Shown one piece after another: positions 19,688 through 32,200 of a stretch of DNA of 64,000 nt. The first letter of the stretch is position 1. Every line of letters starts with the position of its first letter. Source of the stretch: Enterobacter cloacae complex sp. ECNIH7 (GTDB lineage: Bacteria; Pseudomonadota; Gammaproteobacteria; Enterobacterales; Enterobacteriaceae); assembly GCF_002208095.1 (NCBI RefSeq), contig NZ_CP017990.1, positions 744,001-808,000 of the forward strand, given 5' to 3'. A program made the translations under genes and the position numbers. The notes under the pieces were generated by a model, which saw nothing but the letters and a program-made list of their open reading frames with translations, was not told the DNA's origin and did not search any database.

Positions 19688-20614
19688 ATGAAGCTGATAC
19701 GCGGCATACATAATCTCAGCAGCGCGCCACACGGGTGCGTGCTGACTATTGGTAATTTCGACGGCGTGCATCGTGGTCATCAGGCGCTGTTACAGGGATT
19801 GCGTAAAGAAGGGGAGGCCCGCGGCCTGCCCGTTGTAGTGATGATTTTCGAGCCGCAGCCGCTGGAGCTGTTCGCGGGCGATAAATCTCCCGCCCGACTC
19901 ACTCGCCTGCGCGAGAAATTGCGCTATCTGGCGGAGTCCGGCGTGGACTATGTATTGTGTTTACGTTTCGATCGTCGCTTTGCCGCGCTGACCGCACAAA
20001 ATTTCGTCAGCGACCTGCTGGTTAAGCGTCTTGGCGTACAGTTTCTCGCCGTGGGTGATGATTTCCGCTTTGGCGCTGGTCGTCAGGGCGATTTCTTGCT
20101 ATTACAGAAGGCTGGTCTGGAGTACGGATTTGACGTCACCAGCGCGATGACCTTCTGCGAAGGCGGCGTACGCGTCAGCAGCACGGCGGTGCGTCAGGCG
20201 CTGGCTAGTGATGACCTGGACACGGCAGAAACCCTGCTGGGGCATCCGTTCACTATCTCTGGCCGCGTGGTCCATGGCGATGCGCTGGGCCGCACGATAG
20301 GCTTCCCGACGGCGAATATACCGCTGCGTCGTCAGGTTTCCCCGGTTAAAGGGGTGTATGCGGTGGAAGTAGCAGGACTGGGCGATAAGCCGTTCTACGG
20401 CGTCGCCAACATTGGCACGCGTCCGACCGTCGCCGGTGTGCGTCAACAGTTAGAAGTGCACCTGCTGGACGTTGTAATGGACCTCTATGGTCGCCATATA
20501 GATGTGATACTGCGTAAAAAAATACGCAACGAGCAGCGATTTGGTTCGCTGGATGAACTAAAAGCGCAAATTGCGCGAGATGAATTGACGGCCCGCGAGT
20601 TTTTTGGGCTTTGA
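19688..20614 (+). CDS. ribF: Bifunctional riboflavin kinase / FAD synthetase
   Basis: 308 residues (313 in E. coli). The N-terminal FMN adenylyltransferase domain carries TIGNFDGVHRGHQALL with the nucleotidyl-transferase HxGH-like motif near residues 20-32. The C-terminal riboflavin kinase domain carries GRTIGFPTANI near residue 205 and GVANIGTRPTV. It converts riboflavin to FMN and then FAD. It is first in the ribF-ileS-lspA-fkpB-ispH cluster, 45 bp before ileS. Confidence 0.98.
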   Translation: MKLIRGIHNLSSAPHGCVLTIGNFDGVHRGHQALLQGLRKEGEARGLPVVVMIFEPQPLELFAGDKSPARLTRLREKLRYLAESGVDYVLCLRFDRRFAALTAQNFVSDLLVKRLGVQFLAVGDDFRFGAGRQGDFLLLQKAGLEYGFDVTSAMTFCEGGVRVSSTAVRQALASDDLDTAETLLGHPFTISGRVVHGDALGRTIGFPTANIPLRRQVSPVKGVYAVEVAGLGDKPFYGVANIGTRPTVAGVRQQLEVHLLDVVMDLYGRHIDVILRKKIRNEQRFGSLDELKAQIARDELTAREFFGL

Positions 20615-20659
20615 ACCCGGCTTAACTGCCTACGTGATAAATACGGAACCGAGAATCTG

Positions 20660-23475
<2,816 letters not shown>

Positions 23476-23476
<1 letters not shown>

Positions 23477-23976
23477 TGAGTAAAACTCTCTGTTCAACAG
23501 GACTGCGCTGGCTGTGGCTGGTTGTGGTGGTGCTGATTATCGATCTGGGCAGCAAGTTCCTGATCCTCCAGAACTTTGCTCTGGGGGAGACGGTTCCGCT
23601 GTTCCCGTCGCTTAACCTGCACTACGCGCGTAACTACGGCGCAGCGTTTAGTTTCCTTGCCGACAGCGGTGGCTGGCAGCGCTGGTTCTTTGCGGGTATC
23701 GCTCTCGGTATCTGCGTGATCCTCGCGGTGCTGATGTACCGCTCGAAGGCGACGCAAAAGCTGAATAACATCGCCTACGCGCTGATCATTGGCGGCGCGC
23801 TGTGCAACCTGTTTGACCGCCTGTGGCACGGCTTTGTGGTCGATATGATCGACTTCTACGTCGGCGACTGGCACTTCGCGACCTTTAACCTGGCCGACAC
23901 CGCAATTTGCGTTGGCGCCGCGTTAATCGTGCTGGAAGGCTTCCTGCCTAAACCCGCCGCGAAAGAGCAGGCGTAA
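23476..23976 (+). CDS. lspA: Lipoprotein signal peptidase (signal peptidase II)
   Basis: 166 residues (164 in E. coli) with four transmembrane segments. The catalytic aspartates are in NLFDRL and FNLADTAI, and the conserved NYGAAFSFL motif is present. It cleaves the signal peptide of diacylglyceryl-modified prolipoproteins in the inner membrane; the lipoprotein at 39668 would be a substrate. Its start overlaps the ileS stop by one base. A REP-like hairpin follows. Confidence 0.98.
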
Positions 23977-23983
23977 CACACTC

Positions 23984-24008
23984 GCCCGGTGGTGTAACGC
24001 CACCGGGC
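23984..24008. repeat. Single REP-like palindrome between lspA and fkpB
   Basis: GCCCGGTGG and CCACCGGGC enclose a 7-base loop. The core resembles the REP units at 6489-6620. It sits inside the operon, where such units usually stabilise upstream RNA. Confidence 0.72.
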
Positions 24009-24028
24009 AAAACAAGCGAGCAATTTGC

Positions 24029-24478
24029 ATGTCTAAATCCGTACAGAGCAACAGCGCGGTTCTCGTTCACTTCACGCTGAAGCTGGATGACGGCTCCACG
24101 GCCGAATCCACCCGCAATAACGGCAAACCGGCCCTGTTTCGTCTTGGCGATACCTCCCTGTCTGAAGGTCTTGAGCAGCAGCTTCTGGGCCTGAAAGAGG
24201 GAGAGAAAAAAGCCTTTTCGCTGGAGCCGGATGCCGCGTTTGGCGTGCCGAGTCCGGACCTGATCCAGTATTTCTCGCGCCGCGAGTTTATGGACGCGGG
24301 TGAACCGGAAATTGGCGCGATTATGCTCTTTACCGCTATGGACGGCAGCGAAATGCCTGGCGTGATCCGCGAAATCAACGGCGACTCCATTACCGTTGAC
24401 TTCAACCATCCGCTTGCCGGGCGTACCGTTCATTTTGATGTTGAAGTGCTGGAAATCGATCCTGCACTGGAGGCCTGA
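24029..24478 (+). CDS. fkpB: FKBP-type peptidyl-prolyl isomerase SlpA/FkpB
   Basis: 149 residues, as in E. coli. The two-domain SlyD-like architecture is clear: an FKBP fold interrupted by the insert-in-flap chaperone domain. Family motifs include [29 protein letters not shown] and [14 protein letters not shown]. It is a cytoplasmic proline isomerase with chaperone activity. ispH begins two bases after its stop codon. Confidence 0.97.
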   Translation: MSKSVQSNSAVLVHFTLKLDDGSTAESTRNNGKPALFRLGDTSLSEGLEQQLLGLKEGEKKAFSLEPDAAFGVPSPDLIQYFSRREFMDAGEPEIGAIMLFTAMDGSEMPGVIREINGDSITVDFNHPLAGRTVHFDVEVLEIDPALEA

Positions 24479-24479
24479 A

Positions 24480-25430
24480 ATGCAGATCCTGTTGGCTAAC
24501 CCGCGCGGCTTCTGCGCCGGTGTAGACCGCGCTATCAGCATTGTTGAAAACGCGCTGGAGATTTACGGCGCGCCGATTTATGTGCGTCACGAAGTGGTGC
24601 ACAACCGCTACGTGGTCGACAGCCTGCGCGAGCGCGGCGCCATCTTTATCGAGCAGATCAGCGAAGTGCCGGACGGGGCGATCCTGATCTTCTCCGCGCA
24701 CGGCGTCTCGCAGGCGGTACGTAACGAAGCGAAAAGCCGCGACCTGACCGTCTTCGATGCCACCTGTCCGCTGGTGACAAAAGTGCATATGGAAGTGGCG
24801 CGCGCCAGCCGTCGTGGTGAAGAGTCGATTCTGATTGGCCATGCCGGTCATCCGGAAGTCGAAGGCACCATGGGGCAGTACAGCAACCCGGAAGGGGGGA
24901 TGTATCTGGTTGAGTCGCCTGAAGATGTCTTTACGCTGAACGTTAAAAATGAGGCCCGTCTGTCGTTTATGACCCAGACGACGCTCTCCGTAGACGATAC
25001 CTCAGACGTGATTGACGCGCTGCGTCAGCGCTTCCCGAAAATCGTCGGCCCGCGTAAGGATGATATCTGCTACGCGACCACTAACCGTCAGGAAGCGGTG
25101 CGCGCGCTGGCTGAACAGGCGGATGTGGTGCTGGTGGTCGGCTCCAAAAACTCGTCTAACTCCAACCGTCTGGCCGAACTGGCGCAGCGTATGGGGAAAG
25201 CGGCGTTTCTGATTGACGATGCGACGGACATTCAGGAAGCGTGGGTGAAAGAGGCGAAATGTGTAGGCGTCACCGCTGGCGCTTCCGCGCCGGATATTCT
25301 GGTGCAAAACGTGATTACCCGTCTGCAGGAGCTGGGCGGTGGCGAGGCTATTCCGCTGGAAGGGCGTGAAGAGAACATCGTTTTCGAAGTCCCGAAAGAA
25401 CTGCGAGTGGATATCCAGCAAATCGATTGA
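24480..25430 (+). CDS. ispH: 4-hydroxy-3-methylbut-2-enyl diphosphate reductase
   Basis: 316 residues from ATG 24480, as in E. coli; a longer in-frame extension into fkpB is spurious. The three iron-sulfur ligands are Cys12 ([11 protein letters not shown]), Cys96 ([11 protein letters not shown]) and Cys197 ([11 protein letters not shown]). It is the last enzyme of the methylerythritol phosphate pathway and makes IPP and DMAPP. It ends the operon and is followed by a strong terminator. In E. coli the next gene is rihC; here it is the adhesin locus. Confidence 0.99.
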   Translation: MQILLANPRGFCAGVDRAISIVENALEIYGAPIYVRHEVVHNRYVVDSLRERGAIFIEQISEVPDGAILIFSAHGVSQAVRNEAKSRDLTVFDATCPLVTKVHMEVARASRRGEESILIGHAGHPEVEGTMGQYSNPEGGMYLVESPEDVFTLNVKNEARLSFMTQTTLSVDDTSDVIDALRQRFPKIVGPRKDDICYATTNRQEAVRALAEQADVVLVVGSKNSSNSNRLAELAQRMGKAAFLIDDATDIQEAWVKEAKCVGVTAGASAPDILVQNVITRLQELGGGEAIPLEGREENIVFEVPKELRVDIQQID

Positions 25431-25431
25431 G

Positions 25432-25459
25432 AAAACGGGGAGCCTTGCTCCCCGTTTTG
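25432..25459 (+). terminator. Terminator after ispH
   Basis: AAAACGGGGAGC and GCTCCCCGTTTT form a 12-bp stem with a CTT-type loop, starting two bases after the ispH stop codon. It ends the ribF-ispH transcript. Confidence 0.92.
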
Positions 25460-25460
25460 C

Positions 25461-26203
25461 TAATGGAATAACTCCATTCAGCTTGCGCTCAGGTGCCATG
25501 GCCGATGGTTCGCCTGTCTTCCTCCGTCTGTTTTGGCGTGAGTGGTGGGATAGACTTTTAGCTGCCTGGACGTATCTATATAGATCTCAGCTTATTACAC
25601 CAGACCTGAACGGAGCCGGCATCGAAACAGAACGCGTTCGTATTTCAATCCAGTACCAGTGGAATACAGGAATACAAATCCGGTTTACCTTCGCTTAACA
25701 AAGCATTAATTTCTCCCTCCGCAAACAGGCCCAAATCAAAAAATCGCAGAGACCATTTCTTAAAATCCCCAAATGAATTCAGCACGATTAGCGTCTGATG
25801 ACGGCTCCCTACACAATCAATCTCCACATAAACTATCCTATATATATTATGTATATATCCTGATGATTATATTTTAGATATAAATCACGCCTGCCTTTAA
25901 AAATAAATCAAGGCGGTTTTAAGTCCAGATTGACATTGCCTTTGTTTGTGCTGGTCTGGTTTTATTATTTTGTTTTGATTGGGCTTTTTATGAAGTCCAG
26001 TTTGATACTTTTATTTATTTGTCTTTTTATGCGTTAAATTCATAATCCTCCGCGCATATAAAATCACTCTTTGGATTTTGCTTCATCTGTTTGATATCGG
26101 ACAGGGGGTTCTCTGACTGAAGCAAAGGCTATTGGTTGTTTTTATGTTTTTACACTTTTAAAGGAAAAAAAGTTGTTAAATCGCCATCATCCACGGGGTC
26201 AAA
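25461..26203. other. AT-rich leader region of the adhesin locus
   Basis: About 740 bp without a convincing gene. From about 25690 it becomes markedly AT-rich, with a TATATAT-type tract at 25838-25880 and T-rich runs up to 26160. A 13-base near-repeat, AAGTCCAGATTGA / AAGTCCAGTTTGA, occurs at 25921 and 25993. Such composition is typical of H-NS-silenced acquired loci, and the adhesin promoter should lie here. In E. coli this place carries rihC. Confidence 0.6.
25645..25827 (-). CDS. Unrecognised short frame, possibly a gene fragment
   Basis: A 60-codon frame from GTG 25827 with a protein-like composition (DFKKWSLRFFDLGLFAEGEI), acidic and without a signal peptide or membrane segment. No family was recognised. 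It lies alone in the AT-rich stretch upstream of the adhesin gene, on the opposite strand, with no clear ribosome-binding site. It may be the end of a decayed gene brought in with the adhesin locus, or chance. Confidence 0.25.
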   Translation of the reverse strand: MEIDCVGSRHQTLIVLNSFGDFKKWSLRFFDLGLFAEGEINALLSEGKPDLYSCIPLVLD

Positions 26204-29200
26204 ATGAATCCTAAACTCAGTAAACTGTCTGCGACGGTTTGCCTGTTTTCGCAATTATTCAGCATCGCCTTACCGACCTTCGTGCCGGTTATTGCGCTCG
26301 CGCAGAATAAGCCGCAAACGCTCGCAGAAATAACCACCACACCTTATATTCTGAAAAAAGGCGAAACGGTCTCCGTTGTTGCCGCGCGTTATTCTCTCAG
26401 CGTCGATGCGCTGAAAAAACTTAACGTCTTCAGAACCTTTAGTAAGCCTTTCGAGAAACTCGGAGAAGGTGATGAAATCGATGTTCCGGTAAATAACACC
26501 ACCAAAAAAGATACTGCCGGATATACCCCTGAGGGTGCTGACGCCTTCTGGGCAAACCGGGCCTCCTCGCTCGGCAACACTCTCTCTTCAGACCATCCTG
26601 CCGATCAGGCAGCCTCGATGGCCAAAAGCATGGCCACCGGTGCGACGGTCTCCACCGTTGAGCAGTGGCTCGGTCAGTTCGGCACCGCGAAAGCGAAGCT
26701 GAACCTGGACGATGATTTCACCCTCGACGGCTCATCGCTCGACGTCCTGCTGCCGCTCTATGATCAGCAGGATAACCTGCTGTTCACGCAGCTTGGTTAC
26801 CGGAACAAGGATTCCCGTAACACCCTCAATGCCGGCCTCGGTTTCCGTACCTTCCACGGCAACTGGATGTACGGCATCAACAGCTTCTATGATGACGACG
26901 TGACGGGTAATAACCGCCGCCTGGGCGTGGGTCTGGAAGCCTGGACCGATTACCTGAAACTCGGCGCCAACAGCTACACCGGCCTGACGGACTGGCACCA
27001 GTCCCGCGACTTCGCCGATTACGATGAACGCCCGGCTGACGGTTTCGACATCCGCGCCGAAGGCTGGCTGCCGGCTTATCCGCAGCTCGGCGGCAAACTG
27101 GTGTACGAGCAGTATCGCGGTGATGAGGTCGCCCTGTTCAGCAAGGACGACCGTTCCAGCGATCCGAAAGCGGTCACCCTGGGTCTGAACTATACGCCGG
27201 TGCCGCTGGTGACGGTGGGTGTTGACCACCGCCAGGGGCAGAGCGGGCAGAATGACACCAGCTTTAATCTCGAATTTAACTACGAGCTCGGTCTGCCGTG
27301 GAACCAGCAGATCGACGATTCGCTGGTGGCCGCACGCCGCACGCTGGCAGGCAGCCGTCTTGATCTGGTCGATCGTAACAACGAAATCGTCCTTGAGTAT
27401 AAAAAACAGGATCTGATCCACCTGACCCTGCCGGCGCTTCTCGAAGGCAAAGCCAGTGACAAAGGTAACATCAGCGCCACCGTCAAGGCCAAATACGGTG
27501 TCGATCATATTGAATGGGACTACAGCGAAATCCTTGCGGCGAAGGGCAGTGCCGTCGCCGTCAACAAGCAGACGCTGGAGATCACCTTCCCGCCGTATCA
27601 GACCACCGGCAGCAATGTGTACCACATCAGCGCGGTGGCCTACGATCCGCAGCACAACAAGTCAAACCGTGAAACCACGGAAATTCGCGTCAGCGAGCCG
27701 GATGCGACCATCAGTGACGGGGACCTGATTGTCACCGTGGACGGAGCGGCCGCCAACGGCGAGGCCACCGACACGGTGCAGGCGAAAGTCACCGACAGCG
27801 CGCACCACGCGGTCGCCGGGGTGAAAGTTGAGTTTACCGCAGACAACGAGACGCGGGTGATGACGGCCTCGGCGGTCACCGACGCAAACGGTCTGGCGAC
27901 AACCAACCTGACTAACATCCACGCGGGCAAATCAAACGTGACCGCCACGGTGAACGGTTCAGCCCGCAGCGTCCCTGTCAGCTTTGTCGCCGACAGCGGC
28001 AGCGCGGTGATTGCCGACGGCAACCTCACCGTTACCCGCGACAACGGTAAAGCGAACAACAGCGACACCAACCACGTTCAGGCGAAAGTCACGGACAAAA
28101 ACGGCAACACCGTTTCGGGCACCACGGTGAGCTTCTCCAGCACCGTCAGCGGGGCCACTATGGTGACGGCGTCTGCGGTCACGGATGAAAACGGTATCGC
28201 AGGCACCGACCTGACCAGCACCATGTCGGGCGTGGTTCCGGTGAAAGCCGCGGTGAACGGTACCGACAAATCGGTCGACACCCACTTCGCCCAGGATGAC
28301 AGCAGCGCCACCATTGGTGCGGGCGATTTTGTCCTCACCACGGATAACGCGAAAGCCAACGGCAGCGCCACCAACGCGGTGAAGGCGACCGTAAAAGACG
28401 CGAACGGCCTGCCGCTTGCCGGCGTGGTGGTCAGCTTCAGCGCCACCAACGAGGCGAACGTTGCCAGCGCGAAGGCCACCACCGACCAGAGCGGGGTCGC
28501 CACTACCACGCTGACCAGCACGAAAGCCGGAATCTCTGCGGTAACCGCCAGCGTCAGCAATGCCACGGGCGGCAGCAGCCAGTCGCTGGACGCGCATTTT
28601 GTCGCGGACGACAGCACGGCGACGATTTCTGCCGGTAACCTGACGGTGACCACCGACAACGCAAAAGCGGACGGCAGCGCCACCAACGCGGTGAAAGCGA
28701 TTGTCACGGATGCGAACGGCAACGTTCTCGCCGGACAGAGCGTGAGCTTCTCTGCCTCCAACGGCGCAACGGTGATTACCGCCTCCGCCACCACGGACGC
28801 TGACGGTGTGGCAACGACGACGCTGACCAACAGCAAATCCGGGATTACCAGCGTGACCGCCACGGTCAACGACAACAGCCAGTCGGTAGACACCACCTTC
28901 CTGGCCGACAGCAGCACGGCGGGTATCAGTTCCGGTAACCTGACGGTGACCACCGATAACGCGAAAGCGGACGGCTCGGCCACCAACGCGGTGAAAGCGA
29001 TTGTCACCGACGCGAAAGGCAACCTGGTGAAAGACGCGACGGTGACCTTTACCGCCACTAACGGGGCTACTATCACCACGGCCTCTGCCACCACGGACGT
29101 TAACGGTATCGCCACCACCACGCTGAGCAACACCAAAGCCGGTGTGGCGAAAGTGACGGCCAGCGTCAACGGTGCCAGCCAGACCGTGGACACCACCTTT

Positions 29201-32200
29201 GTGGCGGACAGCGGCACGGCAACCATCAGTGACGGTAACCTGACGGTGACCACTGATAACGCGAAAGCCAACGGCACGGCCACCAACGCGGTGAAAGCGA
29301 TTGTCACCGATGTTAACGGCAACCTGGTTTCCGGCGTGGCAGTGACCTTTACCGCCACCAACGGTGCGACGGTGACCACCGCGTCCGCCACCACGGATGC
29401 GGACGGTATCGCCACCACCACCCTGACGAACACCAAATCCGGTGTGGCGAAAGTCACCGCCAGCATCAACGGCAACAGCCAGTCTGTAGACACCACCTTT
29501 GTGGCCGACAGCAGCACGGCGACCATCAGCGACGGTAACCTGACGGTGACCACCGACAACGCGAAAGCGGACGGCTCGGACACCGACGCGGTGAAAGCGA
29601 TTGTGACGGATGCCAACGGTAACCTGGTTTCCGGTGTGGCAGTGACCTTTACCGCCACCAACGGCGCGACGGTAACCACCGCGTCCGCGACCACGGATAC
29701 GGACGGTATCGCCACCACCACGCTGACCAACAGCAAATCCGGTATTGCCAAAGTGACGGCTACCGTCAACGGTGCCAGCCAGACGGTGGACACCACCTTC
29801 CTGGCGGACAGCAGCACGGCAACCATCAGTTCCGGTAACCTGACGGTGACCACCGACGGCGCGAAAGCGGACGGGTCCGACACCAACGCGGTGAAAGCGA
29901 TTGTCACTGACGCGAAAGGTAACCTGGTGAAAGACGTGACGGTGACCTTTACCGCCACCAACGGCGCCACGGTGATTACCGCCTCCGCCACCACGGACGT
30001 TGACGGTATCGCCACCACCACGCTCAGCAACACCACGGCCGGCACGGCGAAAGTGACCGCCACGGTGAACGGCAACAGCCAGACTGTCGATACCACCTTT
30101 GTGGCCGACGGCGGCACGGCAACCATCAGCGCCGGTAACCTGACGGTGACCACCGATAATGCGAAAGCCAACGGCAGCGCCACCAACGCGGTGAAAGCGA
30201 TTGTCACCGATGCTAACGGCAACCCGGTGAAAGACGCGGTAGTGACCTTCACGGCCACCAACGGCGCAGTGATTACCACGGAGTCTGCGACCACCGACGC
30301 CGACGGTATCGCCACCACCACGCTGAAGAACACCAAAGCCGGTGTTTCTGCGGTGACCGCGAAAGTGAACGGCAACAGCCAGTCTGTGGACACCACTTTT
30401 GTGGCGGACAGCAGTACGGCGACCATCAGTTCCGGTAACCTGACGGTGACCACCGATAACGCGAAAGCGGACGGCACGGCTACTGATGCGGTGAAAGCGA
30501 TTGTCACCGATGCTAACGGCAACCCGGTGAAAGACGCGGTAGTGACCTTTACCGCCACCAACGGGGCCACCATTACCACCGCCTCAGCTACCACCGATGC
30601 GGACGGTATTGCCACCACCACGCTGACCAACACCAAATCCGGTGTGAGCAAAGTGACGGCAACCGTGAACGGTGCCAGCCAGACCGTGGACACCACCTTT
30701 GTGGCCGACAGCAGTACGGCAACGCTTGCCGACGGCAGCCTGACGGTGACCACTGACAACGCGAAAGCCAACGGTACGGCCACCGACGCGGTGAAAGCTA
30801 TCGTGACGGACGCCAACGGTAACCTGGTGAAAGACGCGACGGTGACCTTTACCGCCACCAACGGGGCTACCATCACCACCGCTTCCGCCACCACGGATGC
30901 CAGCGGTGTGGCAACGACGACGCTCACCAACACCAAATCCGGCGTGAGCAAAGTGACGGCCACCGTCAACGGCAACAGCCAGACTGTGGACACCACCTTT
31001 GTGGCCGACAGCAGTACGGCAACGCTTGCCGACGGCAGCCTGACGGTGACCACTGACAACGCGAAAGCCAACGGCAGCGCCACCGACGCGGTGAAAGCCA
31101 TCGTGACGGACGCCAACGGTAACCTGGTTTCCGGTGTGGCAGTGACCTTTACCGCCACCAACGGCGCCATTGTCACCACCGCATCCGCGACCACGGATGC
31201 CAGCGGTGTGGCAACCACGACGCTGACCAACACCAAATCCGGCGTGAGCAAAGTGACGGCCACCGTCAACGGCAACAGCCAGACCGTGGACACCACCTTT
31301 GTGGCCGACAGCAGTACGGCGACCATCAGTTCCGGTAACCTGACGGTGACCACTGATAACGCGAAAGCCAACGGCAGCGCCACCGACGCGGTGAAAGCGA
31401 TTGTCACCGATGCCAACGGCAACCTGGTTTCCGGTGTGGCAGTGACCTTTACCGCCACTAACGGAGCGACCATCGTTACGGAATCGGTCACCACCGATGC
31501 GGACGGTATCGCCACCACCACGCTGACCAACACCAAATCCGGTGTGAGCAAAGTGACGGCCACCGTCAACGGTGCCAGCCAGACGGTTGACACCACCTTT
31601 GTGGCGGACAGCAGTACCGCGACCATCAGCGACGGCAACCTGACGGTGACCACCGACAATGCGAAAGCCAACGGCACGGCCACCAACGCGGTGAAAGCCA
31701 TCGTGACGGATGCCAACGGTAACCTGGTGAAAGATGCCACTGTAGCCTTTACCGCCACCAACGGCGCCACCATCACCACCGCCTCCGCCACCACGGATGC
31801 CAGCGGTGTGGCAACGACGACGCTGACCAATACCAAAGCCGGAACCACCAGCGTGACGGCGACCGTCAACGGTAACAGCAAGTCTGTGGACACCACCTTT
31901 GTGGCCGACAGCAGTACGGCGACCATCAGCGACGGCAACCTGACGGTGACCACCGACAACGCCATCGCCAATGACAGCGACACCAACGCGGTGAAAGCGA
32001 TTGTCACGGACGCCAAAGGTAACCCGTTGAAAGACATGACGGTGACCTTTACCGCCACCAACAGCGCGAAAATCACCACCGCCTCCGCCACCACGGATGC
32101 CGATGGTGTGGCAACAACGACGCTGAAGAACACCAAGTCCGGTATTGCCGCGGTGACGGCCACCGTTAACGGCAACAGCAAGTCTGTCGACACCACCTTT

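Noticed and set aside
25339..25698. 119-codon plus-strand frame running out of ispH
   Set aside because: It starts inside ispH in another frame, crosses the ispH terminator and has no recognisable domain. Considered chance.
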